Shown in pieces: positions 28,160-37,056 of a stretch of DNA of 64,000 nucleotides (positions are counted from its first letter, which is position 1; the number at the start of each line of letters is the position of its first letter). Below the pieces are notes generated by a model. The model saw only the letters and a list, made by a program, of their open reading frames with translations, ran no database searches and was not told the DNA's origin. The stretch comes from Paracoccus alkanivorans (GTDB lineage: Bacteria; Pseudomonadota; Alphaproteobacteria; Rhodobacterales; Rhodobacteraceae). The translations under genes and the position numbers were made by a program. The stretch lies in assembly GCF_003697785.1 (NCBI RefSeq), contig NZ_QOKZ01000004.1, forward strand, positions 62,001-126,000, read 5' to 3'.

Positions 28160-28783
28160 ATGGATATCGAAGCGGTTCAATCCTCCTATTCCCGGTGGGC
28201 ACCCGTCTACGACAACACTTTCGGAGCGATTACCAATCTCGGCAGGCGCCGAACGGTCGATTACATCAATACCCGTCCGGGAAGCGTGCTTGAAGTTGGC
28301 GTCGGCACCGGCCTTGCGCTGAAATACTACAAACCGGGGATGCAGGTGACCGGAATCGATTTCAGCGAAGCGATGCTGCAAAAGGCCATAGCCAAGGCAG
28401 AGCGGCTGAAACTGCGCCATGTCAAGGAATTGCGGCAGATGGACGCCCGTTCGCTCGACTTTCCGGACAACCATTTCGATACGGTCGCCGCAATGCATGT
28501 CCTGTCGGTCGTTCCGGCACCGGAAAAGGTAATGGCCGAGATCGCAAGGGTCTGCAAACCCGGAGGCAAAGTGGTGATCACCAATCATTTTGCGCGGACG
28601 CAGGGCATTCTCGCATCACTGGAGCGGGCTTTCGCTCCGCTTGCAAATACGATTGGCTGGCATTCCGACTTCAGGATCGAAACGGTTCTGCAAGAAAAGG
28701 CACTGGTTCTCGAAGAACAGAAAACGCTGCCGCCACTGGGAATGATGACATTTCTTGTCCTGACCAAGGTAAAAGCCGGGTAA
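28160..28783 (+). CDS. pmtA: Phospholipid N-methyltransferase (PmtA-like)
   Basis: A 207-residue class I SAM methyltransferase. Motif I is VLEVGVGTGLALKYY, motif II/III residues lie in VTGIDFSEAML and the post-motif is FDTVAAMHVLSVVP. The N-terminus (EAVQSSYSRWAPVYDNTFG) is the pattern of bacterial phosphatidylethanolamine N-methyltransferases of the Rhodobacter/Sinorhizobium PmtA type. Position directly after psd and pssA strongly supports stepwise methylation of PE to phosphatidylcholine. It is the last gene of the operon; a weak stem region follows before the zinT promoter. Confidence 0.87.
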   Translation: MDIEAVQSSYSRWAPVYDNTFGAITNLGRRRTVDYINTRPGSVLEVGVGTGLALKYYKPGMQVTGIDFSEAMLQKAIAKAERLKLRHVKELRQMDARSLDFPDNHFDTVAAMHVLSVVPAPEKVMAEIARVCKPGGKVVITNHFARTQGILASLERAFAPLANTIGWHSDFRIETVLQEKALVLEEQKTLPPLGMMTFLVLTKVKAG

Positions 28784-28891
28784 CGGCTGGCAGACCAAAA
28801 GTATCGCTGCACTGCCGAAATCTCGTTTCATCGCGTGCCGAACTTCGCTTCCCGATTGCCAACGGAGTGAGTTTGCATTATCTCCAGAATA

Positions 28892-28904
28892 GTTATGATA
28901 TAAC
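28892..28904. promoter_or_regulatory. Zur-like operator upstream of zinT
   Basis: The core GTTATGATATAAC is an inverted repeat of GTTAT with a 3-nt spacer. The flanks extend the symmetry (GAATA before, GTATC after), giving a site close to the known Zur consensus with GTTAT/ATAAC half-sites. It lies 50 bp upstream of the zinT ATG. Under zinc repletion Zur would block transcription. Zur itself is not in the window. Confidence 0.7.
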
Positions 28905-28954
28905 GTATCATTCATGGGTAGTTACCCCTTGAATGCAGTAACCGAAAGAGGTCC

Positions 28955-29641
28955 ATGACGATGCAAACGGCAACCAACAAATTCCTTGGCGCAATGGCAG
29001 TTGGCTCGATGCTGCTTTTCACCGTGCATGCGCAGGCGAAGGAGAATTCCGACCCATCCTCGGCGCATGATCATTCACATGAACATGATCACGCGCACGA
29101 CACAGACAATTCCGTTTACAAGGGCTATTTCGAAGACAGCCAGATCAAGGACCGCCCGCTTTCGGATTGGGAAGGCGACTGGCAATCCGTCTATCCTCAT
29201 CTGCAGGACGGCACTCTCGACGATGTCATGGCGCACAAGGCCGAACATGGCGACAAGAGTGCAGAGGAATACCGCGCCTATTACGAAACCGGATACAGCA
29301 CGGATACCGATCGCATCGTGATCGAGGGCGACAGCGTGACCTTTTTCAGGGATAGCGGTCCTGTCGAAGGGCATTACGAAAGCGACGGCTATGAAATCCT
29401 GACCTACGAAAAGGGCAATCGGGGGGTGCGCTTCATCTTTGAAAAGACCGAAGGCGATGACGCCGCGCCGCAGTTCATCCAGTTCAGCGATCACCGCATC
29501 GCCCCGGAAAAGGCGGACCATTATCACCTGTATTGGGGCGATGACCGCGCTGCATTGCTGGAAGAACTGACCAACTGGCCGACCTATTACCCCTCGTCAC
29601 TCAGCGGAGAGCAGATCGCCGAAGAGATGATGGCGCATTGA
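28955..29641 (+). CDS. zinT: ZinT family periplasmic zinc-binding protein
   Basis: A 228-residue secreted protein. The N-terminal signal peptide ends near HAQAKE and is followed by a His-rich segment (HDHSHEHDHAHD) that could bind Zn2+ or Cd2+. The ZinT/lipocalin-like domain has SDWEGDWQSVYPHL and the conserved HYHLYWGDD near residue 190, the usual metal-site histidines. It would buffer or hand over zinc to a ZnuABC-type importer. A Zur-like operator precedes it. The gene is monocistronic and ends before a strong hairpin. Confidence 0.92.
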   Translation: MTMQTATNKFLGAMAVGSMLLFTVHAQAKENSDPSSAHDHSHEHDHAHDTDNSVYKGYFEDSQIKDRPLSDWEGDWQSVYPHLQDGTLDDVMAHKAEHGDKSAEEYRAYYETGYSTDTDRIVIEGDSVTFFRDSGPVEGHYESDGYEILTYEKGNRGVRFIFEKTEGDDAAPQFIQFSDHRIAPEKADHYHLYWGDDRAALLEELTNWPTYYPSSLSGEQIAEEMMAH

Positions 29642-29654
29642 AGTGACCAGATCC

Positions 29655-29682
29655 GGCTGCCCGCATTCCGGTTCGGGCAGCC
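29655..29682. terminator. Hairpin between zinT and rlmN
   Basis: GGCTGCCCG pairs with CGGGCAGCC across a 10-nt loop. The two genes converge on it. It has no clear T-tract, so termination may be weak or structure-only, but the 9-bp GC-rich stem and its position support a bidirectional terminator. Confidence 0.6.
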
Positions 29683-29734
29683 ACTCCCCAGGCCCGCAGT
29701 TTTCCCATTTCATCCCGGTTCGGAAAAGGATCGC

Positions 29735-30907
29735 CTACCCTGCCGCTTCGGCGGCGATCTCTGCGCGGCTCTTGCGGCCCCTCTCGGTCGCGGATTTCAA
29801 CTGGCCGCAGGCGGCCATGATATCCTCTCCACGCGGGGTACGGATCGGGCTGGCATAGCCCGCCTTGTGAACAATGTCGGCGAATGCCTCGATCCGTTCC
29901 CAGCTTGACCGGCGATAGGGCGCGCCGGGCCATTCGTTGAAAGGGATCAGGTTGATCTTGGCCGGAATACCGCGAATCAACTTGACTAGGCGCCGCGCGT
30001 CCTCGTCGCTGTCGTTCACCCCGTCCAGCATCACATATTCGAAAGTGATCCGCTCGCTGTTCGACAGGCGCGGATATTCGCGCAGCGCGGTCAGAAGCGC
30101 CTCGATATTCCAGCGGCGATTGATCGGCACCAGCCTGTTGCGCACATCATCGGTGGTCGCGTGGAAACTCACCGCCAGAAGGCAGCCGATCTCTTCGGCG
30201 GTGCGGGCGATCTCGGGCACCACGCCACTCGTCGAAAGCGTGATCCGGCGGCGCGACAGGCTGAGCCCTTCACCATCCATGACGACCTTCATCGCGTCGC
30301 GCACGCCCTCGAAATTATACAGCGGTTCGCCCATGCCCATCAGCACCATGTTGCTGACCAGCCGCGTCTCGTCCTTGGGTGCGCCCGGCACGGGCCATTC
30401 GCCCAGATCGTCGCGCGCCACCATGAGCTGGCCGACGATCTCGCCCGGGGTCAGGTTGCGCACCAGTTTCTGGGTGCCGGTATGGCAAAAGGAACATGTC
30501 AGCGTGCAGCCAACCTGCGAGGAAACGCACAGCGTGCCCCTCCCCTCTTCGGGAATATAGACCGCCTCGACCTCGTGCCCCCCGGCAATGCGCAGCAGGT
30601 ATTTCCGCGTGCCGTCGGCGCTGACCTGCCGGGTAACGACCTCGGGCAGCACTATCTCGAATTTCTCGGCCAGAAGGGCACGATAATCCTTGGCCAGATT
30701 GGTCATCTGCGCGAAGTCGCGAACGCCCCAATGATAGATCCACTGCCAGACCTGCCCGACCCGCATCTTTGCCTGCCGCTCGGGCGTTCCCGCGGCGATC
30801 AGCGCTTCGCGCAACTGTTCACGCGTCAGGCCGACAATATTCGTCCGGCCGCCTTCGGGCAATTTCCGGGGAATGGTCAGGACATCCTGCGTGATCGGAA
30901 CGGACAT
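29735..30907 (-). CDS. rlmN: 23S rRNA (adenine(2503)-C2)-methyltransferase RlmN
   Basis: A 390-residue radical-SAM methyltransferase that makes m2A2503 in 23S rRNA and m2A37 in some tRNAs. The 4Fe-4S motif is [13 protein letters not shown] (CxxxCxxC). An N-terminal helical domain ([20 protein letters not shown]) and the [10 protein letters not shown] motif confirm RlmN. The start is MSVPITQDV at 30907; an upstream Met adds 21 residues of no similarity. It is followed by the zinT 3' region in convergent orientation. It is essential for no pathway here and stands alone. Confidence 0.95.
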   Translation of the reverse strand: MSVPITQDVLTIPRKLPEGGRTNIVGLTREQLREALIAAGTPERQAKMRVGQVWQWIYHWGVRDFAQMTNLAKDYRALLAEKFEIVLPEVVTRQVSADGTRKYLLRIAGGHEVEAVYIPEEGRGTLCVSSQVGCTLTCSFCHTGTQKLVRNLTPGEIVGQLMVARDDLGEWPVPGAPKDETRLVSNMVLMGMGEPLYNFEGVRDAMKVVMDGEGLSLSRRRITLSTSGVVPEIARTAEEIGCLLAVSFHATTDDVRNRLVPINRRWNIEALLTALREYPRLSNSERITFEYVMLDGVNDSDEDARRLVKLIRGIPAKINLIPFNEWPGAPYRRSSWERIEAFADIVHKAGYASPIRTPRGEDIMAACGQLKSATERGRKSRAEIAAEAAG

Positions 30908-31023
30908 ATCGGGGTCACCGGCAAATTGATTGAAGGACCCGCACATAAGCGAAACGGGGCCGTAAATCAACCAGCCCCGTGCAACCGCCCGGCTCTCCCG
31001 CAGTCAGGTAATTGCCGCCGGGC

Positions 31024-31548
31024 TTACTGGCAGCGTTCCTGCGCCGTGTTGGTGGCGGCAGTGATGCCCGAAAGGCTGAAAGTGTCCTTGGTGACCGTGC
31101 CCCGCGATGAACGGCCCGTGATCACGGCATCCGACCCGGCCCGCAGCGCGCTGATCAGCTTCTGGTCCTCGTCAGGGCTGCCGGTCCAGGCGTTCTCGCC
31201 CTCGGTAAACAGGTTGAACTTCTGTCCCCCGATATCCACCTCGACCGTCGAGTCAGGCGCGAAGGGATAACCGCCGGCAAACGACACTTCACCATTCTGG
31301 CCCGGACGGTAAGCGACATACAGGCGGATATCGCCACGGGTCACTTCCTTGGGATTACCCTCCGAATCCGTGTTCACGGTGGATTTGGGAGGCGACACCG
31401 CCCAGCATTCCTGCGGATCCTGTGCCGCGAATACGGTCCAGTCCCCTTCGGTCGCCACCACATTGTTGGATTCCTGTGCGCCCGCTGTCCCCAGCCCAGC
31501 CATCAGGAGTGCGACTGCGGCCATGCCGCGCAGCGTGATATTCTTCAT
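31024..31548 (-). CDS. Invasion-associated locus B (IalB) family protein
   Basis: A 174-residue secreted protein. The signal peptide MKNITLRGMAAVALLMAGLG is cleaved near AGAQ. The mature part begins with the typical EGDWTVFAAQDPQECWAVSP segment and keeps two conserved cysteines, one near the start and one at the C-terminus (ERCQ), probably disulfide-bonded. ATG 31548 follows GGAGACC. The family is common in alphaproteobacteria, and its function outside Bartonella invasion is unclear. The gene is 117 nt downstream of rlmN in the same direction as that gene, with its own likely promoter. Confidence 0.88.
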   Translation of the reverse strand: MKNITLRGMAAVALLMAGLGTAGAQESNNVVATEGDWTVFAAQDPQECWAVSPPKSTVNTDSEGNPKEVTRGDIRLYVAYRPGQNGEVSFAGGYPFAPDSTVEVDIGGQKFNLFTEGENAWTGSPDEDQKLISALRAGSDAVITGRSSRGTVTKDTFSLSGITAATNTAQERCQ

Positions 31549-31702
31549 GCTCTGGTCTCCTGCCATGTTTTCGCCGCTCAGTTCGACGTTCTTTTCCCGA
31601 TTGCGTTGGTCTTTTCAACCACCTGTGGACAGGATAACGAAAATCACTGCATGAAAAAGGGGAACATGCGTAAAATCGCGCAATTGTCAGGGGGAAATCG
31701 CG

Positions 31703-32689
31703 ATGCAAGCGGCAGAAATGATCGAATTGTGGCGCGGAGGGCGGCGCGAAAGCCTTCATCTGGGCCACGCGGTGATCTGCGACAGCACCGGCGTAGTCGA
31801 AGCCTGGGGCTGCCCCGGCAATGTGATTTTCCCCCGGTCGTCCTGCAAGATGATCCAGGCATTGCCGCTTGTGGAAAGCGGCGCCGCGGATGCGGTAGGC
31901 CTGACCGACCGCCAGCTTGCCCTTGCCTGCGCCAGTCATAGCGGCGCCCGTATCCATGTTGAAACGGTCGGTGACTGGCTGACCGGCCTTGATCTGTCCG
32001 AGGCCGATTTGCGCTGCGGCTGTCACATGCCGCAGGACAAGGAAGAAAACCGCCGCCTGACCTGCTCGGATCAGGAACCGGACCAACGGCATAACAACTG
32101 CTCGGGCAAGCATGCGGGTTTCCTGACTCTGAACCGGCATCTGGGCGGCGGCCCCGAATATGTCGAGCCGGATCACCCGGTGCAACAAGCCGCGAAAGCC
32201 GCCTTCGAGGAGGTCACTGGCGAAGACAGTCGGGGCTACGGGATCGATGGATGCTCGGCCCCCAATCATGCCTGCAGTCTCAAGGGTCTGGCCAGTGCCA
32301 TGGCCGCCTTCGCCAATCCCGGCACCGATCGCCGGGGACGGGCGATGCGACGGCTGGTCGACGCCATGCGCACGCATCCGGAGATGGTGGCCGGCGAGGG
32401 CCGCGCCTGCACCTCGCTCATGCGGGCGGCACGCGGCAAGATCGCGGTCAAGACCGGCGCCGAGGGTGTCTTTGTGGCGATCCTGCCCGAAGAGGGGCTG
32501 GGGATCGCGCTCAAGGCCCTGGACGGTGCCACCCGCGCCAGCGAAGCTGCGATTGTCGCGCTTCTGCTACACCTGAAAGTATTGGATAATGACGACCCGG
32601 TGATTTCCACATACCTGACCGGCCCGATCCGGAACTGGCGCGGAATCGTGACCGGGGAAATGCGGACCGCGCCGGGCTTTCCCAGCTGA
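31703..32689 (+). CDS. L-asparaginase (Rhizobium etli AnsA-type)
   Basis: A 328-residue enzyme of the PF06089-type asparaginase family that hydrolyses asparagine to aspartate and ammonia. The family motifs VIFPRSSCKMIQALPLVESG (Ser and Lys of the active site) and NNCSGKHAGFL (catalytic-region Ser and Lys) are intact, and CGCHMP and YGIDGCSAPNHA also match. This family is unrelated to the bacterial type I/II enzymes. It starts 154 nt beyond the divergent IalB gene. A terminator hairpin overlaps its stop codon. Confidence 0.9.
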   Translation: MQAAEMIELWRGGRRESLHLGHAVICDSTGVVEAWGCPGNVIFPRSSCKMIQALPLVESGAADAVGLTDRQLALACASHSGARIHVETVGDWLTGLDLSEADLRCGCHMPQDKEENRRLTCSDQEPDQRHNNCSGKHAGFLTLNRHLGGGPEYVEPDHPVQQAAKAAFEEVTGEDSRGYGIDGCSAPNHACSLKGLASAMAAFANPGTDRRGRAMRRLVDAMRTHPEMVAGEGRACTSLMRAARGKIAVKTGAEGVFVAILPEEGLGIALKALDGATRASEAAIVALLLHLKVLDNDDPVISTYLTGPIRNWRGIVTGEMRTAPGFPS

Positions 32690-32714
32690 TTCGTCACGAA
32701 TCCGACGCATTTTT
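32688..32714 (+). terminator. Intrinsic terminator after the asparaginase gene
   Basis: GATTCG pairs with CGAATC over a 3-nt TCA loop and is followed after a few bases by a short T-run (CATTTTTCTGG). The stem starts inside the TGA stop codon. The stem is only 6 bp, so efficiency is uncertain. Confidence 0.55.
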
Positions 32715-32977
32715 CTGGTTGAATGCCGCCATGAGGGCCGCGCCCCCAATCGTCCCTCTGAAATACCGTTCGGCCGGCACCCCTTGGCAGAGCGGGTGTC
32801 GGCCCGCCTTACCCCAAGGCTTCCCAAGTCAGAAACAACACGGATGCGCCCGGACGGCATCGGAAAGCTCGTTGGAAAGCGGGGGTTTCACACCCCGTCG
32901 CCGGCTGGTTCTCGAACCAGTGGTGCCCCAACCGGCGATCCCGTAGGATATTTGAGTGAAAACGAGGGGAAAGACAC

Positions 32978-33985
32978 ATGCTGGACCGGTTGGAACTGCG
33001 GCACCCGCTGATACAGGCGCCGATGGCCGGCGTATCGACGCCTGCATTGGCAGCGGCGGTGAGCGAAGCGGGCGGGCTGGGCTCTGTGGCGCTTGGCGCA
33101 TTGGACGTGGCGGGGGCACAAGAGGCGATCTCAAGAACACGGGCGCTGACTGGACGGCCCTTTGCGGTGAACCTGTTTTGCCATCGGCCCGCGCATCGCG
33201 ACCACGCGCGCGAAATGGCGTGGCTGGAGCGATTGCGCCCCGAATTCCGCCGCTTTGACAGCACCCCGCCAGATCACCTGACCGAGATCTATCAAAGCTT
33301 TCGCACCAGCCCCGACATGCTCAACATGCTGCTCGAGGCTCGCCCGGCCGCGATCAGCTTCCACTTCGGACTACCGGAACCCGCACAGCTTCAGGCCCTG
33401 CGTGCAACCGGCGCCGTTCTGCTGGCCACGGCAACCAGCGAGGCTGAAGGCCGCGCCATCGCAAAAGCCGGATTGGACGGGATTGTCGCGCAGGGATGGC
33501 AGGCGGGCGGACATCGCGGCATGTTCGATCCCGATGCCGGTGACGAGTGCCTCGAAACCCTGCCCCTGATACGCCTTCTCGCCGGACTGGGCCTGCCCCT
33601 CATCGCGGCGGGAGGAATCATGACTCGCGCGGATGCCCGGGAGGCAATCGATGCCGGAGCGGCGGCGGTCCAATGCGGAACGGCTTTCCTGCTGGCCCCG
33701 GAGGCCGCAACATCTGCCGCGCATCAGGCAGCATTGGCCAGTGGCAGAACGATCATGACCCGCGCCATCTCGGGGCGGCCGGCACGCGGCATGGAGAACC
33801 TGTTCACCGCGATCGACGGAACCGGCGCGGCGGATTATCCCGTGGCCTATGACGCCGGAAAAGCGTTGAACGCGGCAGCATTGGCGGCAGGAGAAGCCGG
33901 ATTCGGCGCTTTCTGGGCCGGAACCGGCGCGGCACATGCCGTGGCTCGCCCCGCAAAGAAAACCGTGGCGGCAATCAGCCCGTGA
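32978..33985 (+). CDS. Nitronate monooxygenase / FabK-like flavoprotein
   Basis: A 335-residue TIM-barrel FMN enzyme. LIQAPMAGVSTPALAAAVSE is the N-terminal signature, VAQGWQAGGHRGMFD carries the conserved GGHRG, and LIAAGGIMTRADAREAIDAG followed by AAAVQCGTAFLL matches the FMN-phosphate loop. It oxidises alkyl nitronates such as 3-nitropropionate with O2, or it may be a related flavoprotein of unknown substrate. ATG 32978 follows GAGGGG. It overlaps the convergent serB gene by 11 bp. The 288-bp upstream region holds several hairpins. Confidence 0.87.
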   Translation: MLDRLELRHPLIQAPMAGVSTPALAAAVSEAGGLGSVALGALDVAGAQEAISRTRALTGRPFAVNLFCHRPAHRDHAREMAWLERLRPEFRRFDSTPPDHLTEIYQSFRTSPDMLNMLLEARPAAISFHFGLPEPAQLQALRATGAVLLATATSEAEGRAIAKAGLDGIVAQGWQAGGHRGMFDPDAGDECLETLPLIRLLAGLGLPLIAAGGIMTRADAREAIDAGAAAVQCGTAFLLAPEAATSAAHQAALASGRTIMTRAISGRPARGMENLFTAIDGTGAADYPVAYDAGKALNAAALAAGEAGFGAFWAGTGAAHAVARPAKKTVAAISP

Positions 33986-34853
33986 CGAAATCCATGGCGG
34001 AATAGCCCTGCAGATACAACAGCGCCGTCAGGTCTCCGTGATTGATCCGGACACCTGCCTGCGCCGCAACCGCCGGCTTGGCGTGCAATGCCACGCCGGT
34101 TCCCGCGCGTTGCAACATGCCCAGATCATTCGCGCCATCCCCCACGGCAATGACATCCCCGAAGGTCAGGTTGCGCGCGGCGGTGATCTCTTCAAGCGCC
34201 TCGACCTTGGCCTCCCGCCCCAGCACCGGCAGTGCGACATGGCCAGTCAGGACCCCTCCTTCGGAAAGCAGGGTATTGGCGCGATGCTCGTCAAAGCCCA
34301 GCCATTTCGCCACCGCCCCGGTAAAGGCCGTGAACCCGCCCGAAACCAACGCGGCATAGCTGCCATTGGCGCGCATCGTGGCGACCAGTTCCCTCCCGCC
34401 CGGAGCCAGAGTGATACGGGTATCGAGCACCTCGTCTATGACGGTCTCTCTCAAGCCCGCCAGCAGGCCAACCCGTTCGATCAGCGCCTCGTGGAAATTC
34501 AGATCGCCATTCATCGCGCGGGCGGTAATATCGGCAACGCGTGGCCCCACTCCCGCCATATCGGCCAGCTCGTCAATGCATTCCTGCTCGATCATGGTCG
34601 AATCCATATCGGCCAGCAGGATCCGCTTGCGCCGCCCGCTACTCGGCAAAACGGCCAGATCCAACCCGATAGTCTGCAAATCCGCCCAGACCTGATCCCG
34701 GTCCACGGGCATGGCCGGAATCTCGAACTCCCCGGCGATTCCGGGATTGAGCCATTCCACCGCCCCACCCTGCCAGCGTTCGGCCAGCCCATCCAACAAC
34801 TCGCTGTGCAGGTTGGCTACCTTAGGCGCAGCGATCAACGAGACGGTATACAT
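33975..34853 (-). CDS. serB: Phosphoserine phosphatase SerB
   Basis: A 292-residue HAD phosphatase that makes L-serine in the phosphorylated pathway. It has an N-terminal ACT-like region (MYTVSLIAAPKVANLHSEL) and a HAD core with LLADMDSTMIEQECIDEL (catalytic DxDST), SGGFTAFTGA and GDGANDLGMLQRAG. ATG 34853 fits the usual start; a longer frame lacks similarity. The stop overlaps the convergent nitronate monooxygenase gene. No linked serA or serC is in view. Confidence 0.93.
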   Translation of the reverse strand: MYTVSLIAAPKVANLHSELLDGLAERWQGGAVEWLNPGIAGEFEIPAMPVDRDQVWADLQTIGLDLAVLPSSGRRKRILLADMDSTMIEQECIDELADMAGVGPRVADITARAMNGDLNFHEALIERVGLLAGLRETVIDEVLDTRITLAPGGRELVATMRANGSYAALVSGGFTAFTGAVAKWLGFDEHRANTLLSEGGVLTGHVALPVLGREAKVEALEEITAARNLTFGDVIAVGDGANDLGMLQRAGTGVALHAKPAVAAQAGVRINHGDLTALLYLQGYSAMDFVTG

Positions 34854-35047
34854 GGCAGTCCTCCGGCCTGGGTTGCCGCCATGCTCTAGACCATATCGGA
34901 GGCGAATGGAAAGTCTGTCGATCGCCCGGATCCGGAACGAGCAGCATGCGCGACCGCCTGCAGATCGCGCGCTCGTCACACGGGGTTGTCACGACCGGAT
35001 TTCCGCCGCCTGCCATGTCGGGCAATTCCTTCTGCACCACACGGAAC

Positions 35048-35073
35048 GGCGCAACGCATGGTAACGTTGCGCC
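35048..35073. terminator. Hairpin downstream of the sugar ABC operon
   Basis: GGCGCAACG pairs with CGTTGCGCC over an 8-nt loop, a 9-bp perfect stem. It lies 28 bp beyond the stop of the binding-protein gene at 35101 and downstream of the operon on the minus strand. No T-tract follows on that strand, so it may be a 3' stabilising structure rather than a strict terminator. Confidence 0.5.
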
Positions 35074-35100
35074 TTGCGCAGAGCGCGGCAGCGAATGCGA

Positions 35101-36066
35101 TCAATACGGGCTGTCGGGGAAGTGGAACTGCTCGGCATTCTCGGGCGTGATCAGTTGCGAGCCGATGATGAAGCGTCCCGTCATCGGCGCATTCGACACG
35201 AAGTTCAGCGCCGTCATCTCGATCGCCGCAGAGATCAGCGCCGGAGGATAGGTCACATTCACCGGCAGTTGCGGATCTCCGTCCATGATCCGCTTGACGA
35301 TCTCCTTCATGCCGGCGCCGCCGATCACCCACATCTCTTCTTCGCGTCCGGCTGCCGCAATGGCTTCGAGCACGCCGATGGCCATATCGTCGTCAGCCGC
35401 CCATACCGCATTGATTTCAGGGTATTTCGACAAGAAGTCCTGCATTACGGTAAAGGCGTCGTCGCGGTTCCAGTTACCGTGCTCCATATCGAGGATCTCG
35501 ATTTCCGAGCCTTCCAGCGCGGCCTGAAACGCCTCTACCCGCTCATTGTCCAGCGTGGTCGGGATGCCGCGCAGCACAACGATCTTGGAGCCGGGTTCGA
35601 GATTGTCCCTGAAATACTGACCCGCAACACGGCCAAAAGCAGTGTTATCGCCCGCAACATAAAGATCCTCGATCCCTTCCTGGCTCAGGCCGCGATCGAC
35701 AACGGTCACGAATTTGCCCGCCTCTTTCACGGCGGCAACCGGCGCGGTCAAAGGCTCTGATTCAAAGGGCAGAACCACCAGCCCGTCGATATTGCGGGTG
35801 GCCATCATGTCCTCGATATCGCTGACCTGCTTGGCGGAATCCCCTGCGGTCGCCAACACGAACTCGAGATTGGGATAGACCTTGCCCATCCGCTCGATGG
35901 TATCCTGCGCATGCCAGTTCAGCCCACCCATGAACCCATGCGTCGCGGATGGGATCGATACGCCGATTACCTTCTTTTCGGCCTCCTCCTGCGCCAAAGC
36001 GGCGCCGGCCGTCAGCCCCATCACCGCCGACAATGCGGCGGCCTTCATCAGGCTTCTGCGTTTCAT
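35101..36066 (-). CDS. Ribose/xylose-type sugar ABC transporter substrate-binding protein
   Basis: A 321-residue periplasmic-binding-protein-like-I family protein. MKRRSLMKAAALSAVMGLTA is an N-terminal signal with a twin-arginine-like RRSLMK, and cleavage near AALAQEE is likely. The mature protein opens with KVIGVSIPSATHGFMGGLNW and has an NIDGLVVLPFESEPL hinge region and VWAADDDMAIGVLEAI typical of the RbsB/XylF class. It is the last gene of the operon, 18 nt downstream of the permease, which is unusual because the binding protein is usually first. The ligand is unknown. Confidence 0.9.
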   Translation of the reverse strand: MKRRSLMKAAALSAVMGLTAGAALAQEEAEKKVIGVSIPSATHGFMGGLNWHAQDTIERMGKVYPNLEFVLATAGDSAKQVSDIEDMMATRNIDGLVVLPFESEPLTAPVAAVKEAGKFVTVVDRGLSQEGIEDLYVAGDNTAFGRVAGQYFRDNLEPGSKIVVLRGIPTTLDNERVEAFQAALEGSEIEILDMEHGNWNRDDAFTVMQDFLSKYPEINAVWAADDDMAIGVLEAIAAAGREEEMWVIGGAGMKEIVKRIMDGDPQLPVNVTYPPALISAAIEMTALNFVSNAPMTGRFIIGSQLITPENAEQFHFPDSPY

Positions 36067-36084
36067 TTTTCTTCCTCCCGGTTG

Positions 36085-37056
36085 TTACCGCTCTTCAGCG
36101 ATGCGTTTCTCCCGCTGCAGGACCACAGCAAGAACGATGATGACCCCTTGGATCGCCCCGTTGAGATAGGGGCTGACCAGGTCGGCCAGGTTGAGAATAT
36201 TGTCGATCAGCGACAGGATCAGCACGCCCACGACCGTGCCCCAGACACGCCCCGTGCCCCCCTTCAGCGCCGTGCCACCGATGATGACCGCGGCGATGGC
36301 CTCCAGCTCCCACAGCACCCCTGTCGAGCCCGAGGCCGAGCCAAGGCGCGGCACGTAAAGCACCGTCGCCAATCCGACGAGCAGGCCCAGCAGCATATAG
36401 GTCATCAGCCGGATGCGATTCACGTCGATGGCCGAATAACGCGCCACCCGGTCATTCGAGCCGATGGCCTCGACATGACGCCCGAATCGGCTGTGCCGCA
36501 TGATCCATTCGCCTGCAAAGGCGACAATGGCAAAGGTGATGATCGGCCATGTGATCCAGCCGATACCACCGTAATAGACGGGTCGATACAGCGTGCGTAG
36601 CCCGTAATCGAGGCTGAGCGTCCCGCCATCTGCCAGCCATGTCACCAGCGACCGGAAGATCCCCATGGTTCCCAGGGTCACGATGAACGGCTCGATCCGC
36701 GCCTTGGTAATCAGCGCGCCGTTCAGGTAACCGGCGACAAGCCCGCCAAGCACGGCCACCCCCATGCCGACAAGGATCGTGCCCCAGTTCTCTCCCATTC
36801 CCGGCAGTGCGGCATTCATCGCGATGATGGCGATCCCGGCAAGGAACGCGGCCATCGAACCCACCGACAGGTCCAGCCCGCCCGCCGTGATCACGAAGGT
36901 CATGCCAACCGCGATCATGCCGATAAAGGCCGAACGCGCCAGCACATTGGTGATGTTGCCGGGCGCCAGGAAGGCCGGGTTCAGCAGCGCCCCCAGCACG
37001 ATCAGCGCGACCAGCGCGACCAGCGGGCCGAGTGTGTGCAGATCGGGCTTGCTCAT
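36085..37056 (-). CDS. Sugar ABC transporter permease (RbsC-like)
   Basis: A 323-residue membrane permease with about eight to ten TM segments. VITAGGLDLSVGSMAAFLAG is the RbsC-class signature, and VIIGGTALKGGTGRVWGTVV is the conserved EAA-like region near residue 255. ATG overlaps the upstream ATPase stop by 4 nt. It would form the channel with a second copy of itself, as in RbsABC. Confidence 0.93.
   Translation of the reverse strand: MSKPDLHTLGPLVALVALIVLGALLNPAFLAPGNITNVLARSAFIGMIAVGMTFVITAGGLDLSVGSMAAFLAGIAIIAMNAALPGMGENWGTILVGMGVAVLGGLVAGYLNGALITKARIEPFIVTLGTMGIFRSLVTWLADGGTLSLDYGLRTLYRPVYYGGIGWITWPIITFAIVAFAGEWIMRHSRFGRHVEAIGSNDRVARYSAIDVNRIRLMTYMLLGLLVGLATVLYVPRLGSASGSTGVLWELEAIAAVIIGGTALKGGTGRVWGTVVGVLILSLIDNILNLADLVSPYLNGAIQGVIIVLAVVLQREKRIAEER

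Noticed and set aside
32905..32920. A T-loop-like GGTTC...GAACC stretch that could suggest a tRNA
   Set aside because: No acceptor stem, anticodon arm or D-loop surrounds it. It is a short hairpin.
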